Below are positions 51,291 through 59,582 of a stretch of 60,362 nucleotides of DNA, in pieces. The DNA lies in the NCBI GenBank assembly GCA_036744795.1, contig DAIOHK010000012.1, positions 1-60,362 of the forward strand, read 5' to 3'. The notes beneath the pieces are model-generated. The model searched no databases. It saw only the letters and a program-made list of their open reading frames with translations, and had not been told where the DNA came from. The first letter of the stretch is position 1, and each line of letters starts with the position of its first letter. The position numbers and the translations under genes were made by a program. Source of the stretch: UBA5486 sp036744795 (lineage in GTDB: Bacteria > Bacillota > UBA4882 > UBA10575).

Positions 51291-51450
51291 GTATAAATAC
51301 TATTTATTCCAGTTTGGAAACTATATTTAATTAGATCATCCTAATCTTTAAATCACCATTTTCTGGTTATAGTAGCAAGGATTGACGACTAGAGGATGGA
51401 GATGTTATATTTATAGTAACATTATCCTAAAATGAAAAGGAGCTGTTTTA

Positions 51451-52353
51451 GTGCAACCAGATGCAAGCGTGGTTATTCCTGCTTATAATTCTCAAGATAT
51501 CCTTCCTTATTGTTTAAGCTCTTTGATTGAGCAAACTACAAACCCTGCTACTTACGAAATCATCGTAGTAGATGATGGTTCAACAGATCTTACCCCGGAA
51601 GTTGTGAAGGATTTTATTAATAAAGCTCCTTGTAATCTCAGCTATATTAGACTGGAACGGTCAGGCCGTTCCAGAGCCCGTAATACCGGAGTCATGGCTG
51701 CCAAAGGAAAATTTATCATCTTTCTAGATAGTGATATGATCGTACGGAGAGAGTTTATAAAGAGCCATCTTTCCGCACATACCCGTCAGGGTTTAATTGT
51801 TAATGGTTCAGTTATTAATACAGAAAAACCAGCTGATCCTAACCGAAAATCAAAGCAGGTTAATGATTTCTCTAGAGCCTTTTTTGCCACTGGAAATGTA
51901 TCCGTTGAACGGGATAAATTAATTGAAGCTGGGCTTTTTGATGAAGATTTTGTCGAATACGGGTGGGAAGATCTAGAGCTTGGACAACGTTTACGGCGGC
52001 TTGGTTTAAAAAGAATTAAAAGTCTAACCGCCTGGAGTTACCATGTTCAAGCCCCGATCACCTATGAAAAAGTACCGGGAATACTAAAAAAAGAAAAAGA
52101 ACGGGGGCATACTGCCGTCTTATTTTACCGTAAAGATTCTTCTTTTAGAGTTAAAATGACGACTTTAATCTCCCCCGTCTTTTTTATCTGGGTAAAATTT
52201 CTTACTCCTTTTCGCTGGCCAGAACGTCCAGGTGCCATTAGGTTACTGAAATTCCTCGAAAAGAATGGATGTAAGTTTACCTTTAACCTCATTCTTGCCA
52301 TTATGCGGAGCTATGCTTATGTTGATGGTATTAAGGAAGCACTTGTTAAATAG
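51451..52353 (+). CDS. Family 2 glycosyltransferase
   Basis: 300 residues, GT-A fold: VVIPAYNSQDILPYCLSSL near residue 6, IIVVDDGSTDLTPEVV near 38, GRSRARNTGVMAAKG near 72, the metal-binding LDSDM near 92 and the acceptor-side VEYGWEDLELGQRLRRLG near 168 with the catalytic-type ED. Start GTG at 51451 behind AGGAGC. C-terminal hydrophobic and amphipathic helices suggest membrane association. It converges on the LpxB-related gene with only four bases between stops. Likely role: O-polysaccharide or core sugar transfer. Confidence 0.88.
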   Translation: MQPDASVVIPAYNSQDILPYCLSSLIEQTTNPATYEIIVVDDGSTDLTPEVVKDFINKAPCNLSYIRLERSGRSRARNTGVMAAKGKFIIFLDSDMIVRREFIKSHLSAHTRQGLIVNGSVINTEKPADPNRKSKQVNDFSRAFFATGNVSVERDKLIEAGLFDEDFVEYGWEDLELGQRLRRLGLKRIKSLTAWSYHVQAPITYEKVPGILKKEKERGHTAVLFYRKDSSFRVKMTTLISPVFFIWVKFLTPFRWPERPGAIRLLKFLEKNGCKFTFNLILAIMRSYAYVDGIKEALVK

Positions 52354-52357
52354 TCCG

Positions 52358-53578
52358 TTAGATCCGATCAAAATACTCTTTTATCTGCAGGGCAATCTTT
52401 CGAGCTCCACCCGGTTCTCCCATTCGCTCGTGGCCGATCGCCCCCATCTTCTCTTTTATCGAAGCGTCTGTAAGAATCTTTAAAATTTCTCCTGCAGTTA
52501 CCGATGGTTCTCTCTTCACCAGACTTATAGAATCTCCTAGTAATCTTTTTTGTATTTTTACAAATTTATCAGAAAATTGTGGCCCTCTCCCAGGGAAAGT
52601 TACTACCGGTTTTCCCAAACCTACAGCTTGCTCATTGCCAGTCCCAGCCAATCCAATCACTAGATCACTAGCAGCTAAAATATCGGCAAACCTCCCTTTA
52701 ACCACAGTGATACAGAAACTCTGCTCCTGATCCGGGGAATAAAGATGCCCAACGATTCCATTAGTAGCTTCTTCTGCAGTAGGTTTTCTACTTGACCATC
52801 CGCTAGGTTCCAACTTCTCTCTGATTCCCTGAAAATTTAGTCCCCCAGCTAAAGCTACTAAATAACGGCAGGATTTATTAAAACCTTCACTATGAACTAA
52901 TTCTTCAAAAACTACTAATACCTCTGCTAGATCCTTCATATTCTCATAAGCTTCCAAGCGGCTTCCCGGAAGTAAGGAGATTACCCATCCTTCTTCATTA
53001 CTGAAATACTCAGGATCTTTGTAGTATAAACAATCCATCATCAAATTCCCAGCAAACAAAGATGGCAATCCATGGCTTGCCAGTGAGGCCGCAGTAATAG
53101 CATCCCGGGGGAAAATCTTTTGACATAAGCGACGCATCAAACTTATTTCTATATTCCAATGAGGAGTAATATAATCAGATTTGGCTGTCGGAAGAAAAAA
53201 CATAGGTTTTCGAAGGAAAAAGCCAGCCAATATTATTAGATATACATCACCAACGCATACTGCCAAATCAATGCTCTCTCTTTCCTTTCTTAAAGCGCGG
53301 ATCTGTCTACCGGTTAATCCCAAAAGGCCTCCTCTTATATCCATCATTAAATTCCGGAAACTATTCCGAGAAAATCCCCCACTAGGGAGATCTTCTGCCT
53401 CCATAAGTATGGAGATTCCTTTATCTGTATATGCTTGACCAACTCCTACAATAGGTAAAGCTACAATCTCCAGTTCTGGAGCAATTTCTGCTAATTGTCC
53501 GCCCAAAACTGCAGAGATCTGGTCCTCTCCATGTCCATTACTGATTAAAAGAACCCTGTCACGTTTTACTTTTCTCAT
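52358..53578 (-). CDS. Lipid-A-disaccharide synthase-related protein, type 2
   Basis: 406 residues. It matches what I recall of the lipid-A-disaccharide synthase-related family found in cyanobacteria and Deinococcus-type genomes: VLLISNGHGEDQISAVLGGQL at the N terminus, LAVCVGDVYLIILAGFFLRKP near 110, WVISLLPGSRLEAYENM near 205, and DLVIGLAGTGNEQAVGLGKPVVTFPG near 315. Motifs differ from those in the LpxB-like protein at 48590, so they are not recent duplicates. The ATG at 53578 has AGGTG at good spacing and avoids overlap with the exporter gene. The substrate is unknown. Confidence 0.8.
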   Translation of the reverse strand: MRKVKRDRVLLISNGHGEDQISAVLGGQLAEIAPELEIVALPIVGVGQAYTDKGISILMEAEDLPSGGFSRNSFRNLMMDIRGGLLGLTGRQIRALRKERESIDLAVCVGDVYLIILAGFFLRKPMFFLPTAKSDYITPHWNIEISLMRRLCQKIFPRDAITAASLASHGLPSLFAGNLMMDCLYYKDPEYFSNEEGWVISLLPGSRLEAYENMKDLAEVLVVFEELVHSEGFNKSCRYLVALAGGLNFQGIREKLEPSGWSSRKPTAEEATNGIVGHLYSPDQEQSFCITVVKGRFADILAASDLVIGLAGTGNEQAVGLGKPVVTFPGRGPQFSDKFVKIQKRLLGDSISLVKREPSVTAGEILKILTDASIKEKMGAIGHERMGEPGGARKIALQIKEYFDRI

Positions 53579-53588
53579 TTCACACACC

Positions 53589-55370
53589 TTATTCAATATT
53601 ATCTGCCCTCATTAACCCACTTTTATACATTCTTGAATATAAACCATTGGCTGCCAACAATTCTTCATGAGTTCCTTTCTCCACAATCTTACCACCTGCC
53701 AATACGAGAATTTTATGAGCACATTGTACTGTTGAAAGCCGATGAGCAATAATAAAAGTAGTTCTACCTTTCATCAGATGCTCTAGAGCCTCTTGCACTA
53801 GGCGTTCAGATTCCGAATCCAAAGCTGAAGTAGCTTCATCTAAAATCAGAATCCGCGGATCACGCAACAGTGCCCGGGCAATGGCAATCCTCTGTTTTTG
53901 TCCTCCAGAGAGTTTTGAACCTCTCTCGCCAGCTAAAGTAGCATAACCTTTTGGTAGCTCCATAATAAAATCATGAGCATTTGCCATCTTAGCAGCAGCT
54001 ATAATCTCTTTCTCAGTTGCTCCCGGCTTACCATAAGCGATATTTTCTCTAATCGAAACACCAAAAAGTACCGTTTCCTGCGGTACTAACCCAATCTGTT
54101 TGCGGAGAGAAGAAATCTTCAACATTTTAATGTTTTGCCCATCTATCAATATTTCCCCACTAATGGGATCGTAAAAGCGGGGAATCAAATTAACTAAGCT
54201 AGTTTTCCCGGCACCGCTGGGCCCAACTAGAGCAATGATCTCACCAGGTGCTACTTTCAAATTTATATTGGAAAGAATAATATTATCTTTCTGGTAACCA
54301 AAGGTCACATCTTTAAATTCCACTTCCCCGGAGATCGCGGATAAAGAAATAGCATTTGGTACATCTTTTAATTCTTCCTGATAATCTAAGACCTCAAAAA
54401 GACGGTCCGCGGCTGCCAAAGCTTGTTGTAGATTATTAAAGATATTTGTGAGGATTGTTAAAGGAGTCCCAACCATAGCAATATAGGTAAAAAATGTGAT
54501 TAGTTTACCGGTAGTCAATCTTCCTTGTAAGACTTCTATTCCGCCATACCAAAGTACAATCGCTAATCCAACAACAAAAAGAATTTCTACCGTAGGTGTA
54601 AGAAAAGCCAAAGCTTGAGCTGACTTCATACTAGCCTGAAAACTAGCTTCATTTTCCTTAGCAAACCGCTTAGCCTCATGTTTTTCCATAGTAAAGGCCT
54701 TAACCACTCTAATTCCAGAAAATGTCTCCTGGAGAATAGCTGTTAAATCGGCAACAGTCTCTTGAACCCGGTGGCTGATACCCCTGATTCTTTTACCCGC
54801 CTTAGAAACCACATAGATAATAAGTGGTACAACAGTAAAAGTTAAAAGCGTCAACCGCCAATTAATCAGAAGTACTGCTACAAATATACCCATCAGAAGA
54901 AAGGATTGCGTTAGCAGAGAAATAACTCCTGTAGAAACTATCGACTGAATCTGCCCTACATCACTAGTAATCCGGGCAATCATTTCTCCAGTTCGTTGCG
55001 ACTCATGAAAACCCATAGACATCATCTGTAAGTGTTGGTATACCTGATTGCGTAGGTTTGTAACTACCCGCTGCCCTACATAGGAAGTAAGGTATCTTTG
55101 AAAATAGGAAAAGACCCCCTTCAAGAGCATAAGCACTACCACACCCACAACGATCATATTTAGTAAAGCAAGGTTTCCTCCAGTATTTAGCACCTTATCA
55201 ATCAGATAGTTACCAAAAATATACGGAAAAGAAAGATTAATTAAGGATACAATCGCCATCGCAATAATTGAAGCAATAAATTGCTTCCAGTATGGTTTAA
55301 CATATAAAAAAAGCCGGATACCTGTTTTCATCTTTTTATCTTTTTCCATACGATCTCCAATTTTTTTCAA
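53589..55370 (-). CDS. MsbA-like lipid exporter (ABC transmembrane-ATPase fusion)
   Basis: 593 residues: six membrane helices in residues 15-330 (coupling segment SHRVQETVADLTAILQETFS), then an ATPase with Walker A VGPSGAGKTS near 390, signature LSGGQKQRIAIARAL near 493 and Walker B ILILDEATSALD near 514. In this LPS locus flipping of lipid A across the inner membrane is the likely role, although family members also export drugs. The start may be the TTG at 55370 (AGAGGAG eight bases upstream) or the ATG at 55349. Gene symbol msbA is withheld because function rests on context. Confidence 0.86.
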   Translation of the reverse strand: MKKIGDRMEKDKKMKTGIRLFLYVKPYWKQFIASIIAMAIVSLINLSFPYIFGNYLIDKVLNTGGNLALLNMIVVGVVVLMLLKGVFSYFQRYLTSYVGQRVVTNLRNQVYQHLQMMSMGFHESQRTGEMIARITSDVGQIQSIVSTGVISLLTQSFLLMGIFVAVLLINWRLTLLTFTVVPLIIYVVSKAGKRIRGISHRVQETVADLTAILQETFSGIRVVKAFTMEKHEAKRFAKENEASFQASMKSAQALAFLTPTVEILFVVGLAIVLWYGGIEVLQGRLTTGKLITFFTYIAMVGTPLTILTNIFNNLQQALAAADRLFEVLDYQEELKDVPNAISLSAISGEVEFKDVTFGYQKDNIILSNINLKVAPGEIIALVGPSGAGKTSLVNLIPRFYDPISGEILIDGQNIKMLKISSLRKQIGLVPQETVLFGVSIRENIAYGKPGATEKEIIAAAKMANAHDFIMELPKGYATLAGERGSKLSGGQKQRIAIARALLRDPRILILDEATSALDSESERLVQEALEHLMKGRTTFIIAHRLSTVQCAHKILVLAGGKIVEKGTHEELLAANGLYSRMYKSGLMRADNIE

Positions 55371-55391
55371 AGATTTTTCTCCTCTAAAACC

Positions 55392-56435
55392 CTATATTTG
55401 ACCCTTTTTCCTTCTCTCAACAAAATCCCTAATCGCTTCAGCAGCTCTTTCAGCAGCATGTCCATCCGGTTTATAAAAAATTTCTTCCCGTACAGCTTTT
55501 CGTTTTTCGGCATATGCTTCCGGCTCTGCTAAAGCCTTTTCCACAGTAGACCAAACCTCGCCTTTTCTCTTCACTACCGAACCGCATTTCCAGACCCAAA
55601 CCTTGTCCTTACGTATTGATAATAACCGTGGATCCAGAAATACTAGGGGACGGTCAAAACATAGGAACTCGTGGGAAACTGTGGAAATATCAGCAATTAA
55701 TAAATCCGATGCCGCCATAATCGGCATAACATCATGATGAAAATCGAGTAATTTAATCCGAGGGTTATTTTCGGATATCCGTTTTACCATTAGATAATTC
55801 TTAAGATCATACCGTTTAGTATTAGGATGTAGTTTAACGATAAGATTATATGCTTCCGGAACTTGTGAAAGGACTTCCCGCCCATACCTTGGAAGGCTGG
55901 TATTAAACTTTGCATCCTGCCAAGTTGGGGCATAAAGTACCGTTGGTCGACCTGGATCCAGGCCTAAACTCCCAACTGCCAAATCCCGGTTAAACTCTCC
56001 CTTAAAAACCCTATCCGCTTTTGGGTAGCCAACAACAGCATATTTCCCCTCTGTTAGCAAGCCTGCCGCCTGCATGATTTTGTAAGTTCTAGCCCCTGGA
56101 AGCAAAAGAAAATCGTACTTTCGAACCTGGGAACTATAATTATAAGTTTTATCAGAAGTCCCATGAAAAACCTGAACATGAGCAGTATCAAAACCTACAT
56201 TCAAAAAATCTTTGGTATAATCCGGTTGAATAATTGCTTCTGGATGTAATTCAGATAACCGATGATGCAAAGCCAAAAGAGTTGGATGGTACTCTGCAGC
56301 TACATCAGGGTATTCTTGTTGTAAGATTTTTATTGAATCCCGGCCATTGGTAAGAACCATTCCACCAAGAACCTTAGCAATATAAATAAAGGATGGAATC
56401 TGATGAATAGAGTTATTAACATAATACGCAAACAT
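55392..56435 (-). CDS. CDP-glycerol glycerophosphotransferase family protein
   Basis: 347 residues of the TagB/TagF-type GT-B family: VQVFHGTSDKTYNYSSQV near residue 87 (the conserved HG), PTVLYAPTWQDAKFNTSL near 165, LIVKLHPNTKRYD near 195 and ADISTVSHEFLCFDRPLVFLDP near 245 with the conserved Ser-His pair. In Gram-positives such enzymes build wall teichoic acid; here, next to MsbA and LpxB-related genes, the acceptor is more likely an LPS or lipid-linked glycan that gains glycerol phosphate or another phospho-polyol (inference). ATG behind AAGGA. Confidence 0.8.
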   Translation of the reverse strand: MFAYYVNNSIHQIPSFIYIAKVLGGMVLTNGRDSIKILQQEYPDVAAEYHPTLLALHHRLSELHPEAIIQPDYTKDFLNVGFDTAHVQVFHGTSDKTYNYSSQVRKYDFLLLPGARTYKIMQAAGLLTEGKYAVVGYPKADRVFKGEFNRDLAVGSLGLDPGRPTVLYAPTWQDAKFNTSLPRYGREVLSQVPEAYNLIVKLHPNTKRYDLKNYLMVKRISENNPRIKLLDFHHDVMPIMAASDLLIADISTVSHEFLCFDRPLVFLDPRLLSIRKDKVWVWKCGSVVKRKGEVWSTVEKALAEPEAYAEKRKAVREEIFYKPDGHAAERAAEAIRDFVERRKKGQI

Positions 56436-56519
56436 TAATCTTCCTTCTTCCCAGTAAATCCGTTACTTATTATTATTTGTGTTTCTTTTAAATATTCTTG
56501 ACTTATCTCTTATTATTCC

Positions 56520-56545
56520 ATACCCAGCATGGCTGGGTATTTTTC
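56520..56545 (+). other. Orphan plus-strand hairpin with T tract
   Basis: ATACCCAGC-ATG-GCTGGGTAT followed by TTTTCC on the plus strand. No plus-strand gene ends before it. It may be an attenuator in the leader of the DsrE-like gene or end an unseen short RNA. Confidence 0.5.
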
Positions 56546-56730
56546 CTTCAGTGAAATTGAAGCTTTGTCATTTCAGATGCTCCAATATACTGAGATGGGA
56601 GACTACCGATGAAAGAATCATAGACTCTCTAGAAGGGTTTGGATCTTCCTTTCCCGGATAAACTATAACCAACTTCTTAGCTTTAAGAATTTTTCTTAGC
56701 TATCTAATCCTTTAGGAAAGGGGTAATATT

Positions 56731-57216
56731 TTGCCAAACCAAAATAAGCAAGAACTTTGCCTTATCTTGTTTAGCGGAGATTTAGATAAAGCCCTCTCTG
56801 CCTTAGCCATTGCCTGGACTGCCGCCGGCCGGGGATATAAAGCCAGCATCTTCTTTACTTTCTGGGGCCTCTCTCTCCTGCGAAAAGAAAGAGGAACAGC
56901 AGAAAACTCCTTAGAAAGACTTTTTAAGCTTCTTTTGCCAGTCGGACCAGACAAGCTGGGTCTCTCCAAAAAGAACTTTGCTGGTCTGGGTAGTATTTTT
57001 ATGAAAAAGCTAATCAATTTACGCGGTAGCGAAACTGTCGGAGAAATGCTGGAAATGGCAATGGAACGTAAGGTTAATTTCATCGCTTGTCAAGGTACTT
57101 TGGAAATGCTAGGCATTAAAGAATCAGAACTGATTGATTATGAACATTTATCTATTGGCGATGTCGATACCTTCCTTAGTACAGCAGAGAGCTCCCAAAT
57201 CCAGCTTTTCATATAA
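56731..57216 (+). CDS. DsrE/DsrF-like family protein
   Basis: 161 residues with the DsrE fold pattern: LILFSGDLDKALSALAIAWTA at the N terminus, ASIFFTFWGLSLLRK near 37 and NFIACQGTLEMLGIKESELI near 108, whose Cys is the candidate sulfur-carrying residue. Start TTG at 56731 behind AAAGGGG. Members act in sulfur relay or persulfide handling or are uncharacterised. It converges on speE and shows no linked sulfur genes here. Confidence 0.75.
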   Translation: MPNQNKQELCLILFSGDLDKALSALAIAWTAAGRGYKASIFFTFWGLSLLRKERGTAENSLERLFKLLLPVGPDKLGLSKKNFAGLGSIFMKKLINLRGSETVGEMLEMAMERKVNFIACQGTLEMLGIKESELIDYEHLSIGDVDTFLSTAESSQIQLFI

Positions 57217-57248
57217 TCCCCTTACTAAACTTAGGTTTCTATATTAAT

Positions 57249-58076
57249 TTACTTCAAAAGTTCTGAAACATAAGGCGGGAGAACAAAAGCCGCCCTATGA
57301 ATCTCCGGAGTATAGTACTTCGTTTCTAGAGCAACAAACCTCTCCGCTGGAACAACCAAAGGATCTGGCCCTTTTGACGCCAAAATCCAGGTCCAGTGCC
57401 CTCCAATATAAGTAGGAACTACTCCTAGATATAAGCGGACTAAAGGAAAAGTATTCTTAAGGTAATTCCATAATTTAGGGATCAAATGCCTATCCAATAC
57501 TGGTGATTCAGTCTGTGCGACCATCACACCTTGCTCTTTTAAGGATTTGAAAACCTCCCGGTAAAACTCCTTGGTAAATAAAACCTCACCCGGTCCTACT
57601 GGATCGGTAGAATCAATTATTACTACATCAAACTCATTACGATGCTCCCGGACATAAAGCGTACCATCAGTAATCTCGATTTTTACTCTAGGATCGGAAA
57701 ACCCCTTAGCAATTGAAGGCAAGTATTTTGTACTAGCCGCAATTACTCCTTCATCAAGTTCTGCTAAAACTACTCTTTTTACTGAGGGATGCTTAATAAC
57801 CTCTCGAACTGTTCCTCCATCCCCTCCACCTACTACTAATACTTGTTCGGGATAAGGATGCGTGTGCATCGCTACATGAGTAATCATTTCATGGTAAAAA
57901 AACTCATCCTTTTCCGTAGTCATAATCACCCCATCCAACAGCAGCATCCTTCCAAACTGGCAGGTATCAACTATAGCCAATTCCTGATATTTAGTACGTT
58001 CCTGATAGATGGTATTTTTTATACGACAAGAGATGGCTAGATCTGAGGTTTGCTTTTCTGTAAACCACAGCTCCAA
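57249..58076 (-). CDS. speE: Spermidine synthase (polyamine aminopropyltransferase)
   Basis: 275 residues. Transfers an aminopropyl group from decarboxylated AdoMet to putrescine. LLLDGVIMTTEKDEFFYHEM near residue 46, VLVVGGGDGGTVREVIKH near 79, VIIDSTDPVGPGEVLF near 151 with the catalytic Asp, and VPTYIGGHWTWILAS near 222. Start TTG at 58076 behind AGAGGTG. The usual partners speD and speB are not in the window. It is divergent from the alpha-oxoamine synthase gene. Confidence 0.95.
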   Translation of the reverse strand: MELWFTEKQTSDLAISCRIKNTIYQERTKYQELAIVDTCQFGRMLLLDGVIMTTEKDEFFYHEMITHVAMHTHPYPEQVLVVGGGDGGTVREVIKHPSVKRVVLAELDEGVIAASTKYLPSIAKGFSDPRVKIEITDGTLYVREHRNEFDVVIIDSTDPVGPGEVLFTKEFYREVFKSLKEQGVMVAQTESPVLDRHLIPKLWNYLKNTFPLVRLYLGVVPTYIGGHWTWILASKGPDPLVVPAERFVALETKYYTPEIHRAAFVLPPYVSELLK

Positions 58077-58186
58077 CTGTAATTCACCTCTCTTTTCTGA
58101 AAAGAATTGTCTTTTAGATTATACCAGAGTCCCAAAAGAAAATAAACCTGCTTTCAAGAATTGTTTTTACAAATGGGCCTTACCTC

Positions 58187-58215
58187 TTGACCTTAAAGGA
58201 AAAAATGGGTAAGAT
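58187..58215 (+). promoter_or_regulatory. Promoter of the alpha-oxoamine synthase gene
   Basis: TTGACC at 58187-58192 and TAAGAT at 58210-58215 with a 17-base spacer; transcription would start near 58222, about 64 bases before the proposed start codon. Confidence 0.6.
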
Positions 58216-58271
58216 CACTATTATTGGTTATAATCAAAATATCATAATGATTTTTTTGCTTTTTTAAGAGT

Positions 58272-58279
58272 GGGAGGAG
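58272..58279 (+). promoter_or_regulatory. Shine-Dalgarno pointing to an ATT start
   Basis: GGGAGGAG followed after six bases by ATT at 58286. There is no ATG, GTG or TTG in the right frame at suitable distance, while the first in-frame ATG is 29 codons further on without any ribosome binding site. Confidence 0.65.
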
Positions 58280-58285
58280 ATAGAA

Positions 58286-59542
58286 ATTAAATTCAAAGGA
58301 AAAAATCTCAGCGATTTTACTGATTTACCTGATCGGAATATTTTCGCCAAAGCCTACCCCTTTTACGAATTCATGGAAGAAATGACAGAACAAGAGTTTC
58401 ATCATTGGTCACGCATCTTATCAAGTCCTTCAGAACATCGGGTAAAAATCTTAGATCGTTATACTAATGAAGTTCGCGAAATGATCATGATGGCCTCTAA
58501 TAACTATCTAGGGCTTACCACTCACCCGGCAGTAGTAGAAGCCTCTAAAAAGGCCTTAGAAAAGTATGGCGCAGGAGCAGGAAGTGTTCCTTTGTTGGGC
58601 GGGACATTAGAGCTTCATAAAGAGTTAGAACATAAGTTAGCAGAAATGAAAGGCTGCGAAGATGCGATTATCTTCACTTCCGGTTATTCTTCAAATGTTG
58701 GTTGTGTTTCGGCTTTAGTACGTAAAGGCGATGTAGCAATCAATGATCGCCTGAACCACGCAAGCATTATTGATGGCTGCTGCTTATCCGGCGGTACTTT
58801 CCGTACCTTCAAACATAATGACCTGGAAAGCTTGGAAAATGTTCTTCGTTCCTCAGAAAAACGAGGTTTTAATGGAAAATTAATTATTGTTGATGGTGTT
58901 TTTAGTATGGATGGCGATATCTCTAATTTACCAGGGATTAAAAAGATAGCAGATCAATATGAAGCTAAAATTATGATTGATGAAGCCCATGCTACCGGAG
59001 TAATTGGGGAAAACGGCAAAGGTACTCCTGAACACTTTAAGATGGAAGGGGAAATCGACATTGTTGCCGGTACCTTAAGTAAAGCCTTAGGAGTGGTAGG
59101 CGGTTTTGTTGCTTCTTCCAAAGAAGTTGTTAATTACCTCCGTTTTTATGCCCGTTCTCATATGTTTTCTACTGCACTTCCTCCGGCTTCAACCGGGGCA
59201 TTAATCGCTGGTATTGATGTAATCCTCAATGAACCGGAATTACGGGCTAAACTATGGTATAATATTAATTACATGATCACTAACCTGAAAAACATGGGTT
59301 TTAATCTTGGTAATGCTGAAACAGCAATAATTCCCATTATTATAGGAGATGAAGAAGAATTAAAATTAATCAGCAGGGAAGTTCACCAAGCAGGAATCTT
59401 TGTTAATCCTGTTTACTATCCAGCTGTGCCAAAAAAGCTATCCCGCTTACGCCTCTCTTTAATGGCCACCCATACCCAGGAAGATTTAGATGATACGCTT
59501 GAGGTCATGGAGAAAGTCGGTAAAAAATACGGTTTAATTTAA
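58286..59542 (+). CDS. Alpha-oxoamine synthase (KBL/BioF/SPT family), probable ATT start
   Basis: PLP enzyme that condenses an amino acid with an acyl-CoA: 2-amino-3-ketobutyrate CoA ligase, 8-amino-7-oxononanoate synthase or serine palmitoyltransferase-like. MMASNNYLGLTTHP, GAGAGSVPLLGGTLELHKELE, IFTSGYSSNVG, DEAHATGVIGENGKG and the PLP-binding Lys in AGTLSKALGVVGG are all present. From the ATT at 58286 the protein has 418 residues with the N terminus KFKGKNLSDFTDLPDRNIF and AKAYPFYEFMEEM; from the ATG at 58373 only 389. Reading from ATT is supported by the ribosome binding site and an in-frame coding-like extension. No bio or threonine genes are nearby, so the acyl substrate is open. Confidence 0.85.
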   Translation: MKFKGKNLSDFTDLPDRNIFAKAYPFYEFMEEMTEQEFHHWSRILSSPSEHRVKILDRYTNEVREMIMMASNNYLGLTTHPAVVEASKKALEKYGAGAGSVPLLGGTLELHKELEHKLAEMKGCEDAIIFTSGYSSNVGCVSALVRKGDVAINDRLNHASIIDGCCLSGGTFRTFKHNDLESLENVLRSSEKRGFNGKLIIVDGVFSMDGDISNLPGIKKIADQYEAKIMIDEAHATGVIGENGKGTPEHFKMEGEIDIVAGTLSKALGVVGGFVASSKEVVNYLRFYARSHMFSTALPPASTGALIAGIDVILNEPELRAKLWYNINYMITNLKNMGFNLGNAETAIIPIIIGDEEELKLISREVHQAGIFVNPVYYPAVPKKLSRLRLSLMATHTQEDLDDTLEVMEKVGKKYGLI

Positions 59543-59582
59543 AAAAAGGCTATCCCTTATTTAAAAGGGATAGCCTTTTTTT
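59541..59582. terminator. Bidirectional terminator between convergent genes
   Basis: AAAAAAAGGCTATCCCTT and AAGGGATAGCCTTTTTTT form a long perfect stem with T runs on both strands; it ends both the synthase gene and the minus-strand isomerase gene. Confidence 0.93.

Noticed and set aside
58204..58266. Small ORF starting at ATG 58205 upstream of the oxoamine synthase
   Set aside because: About 20 codons, and its start lies within the -35/-10 region of the promoter at 58187-58215, so it would not be transcribed from it.
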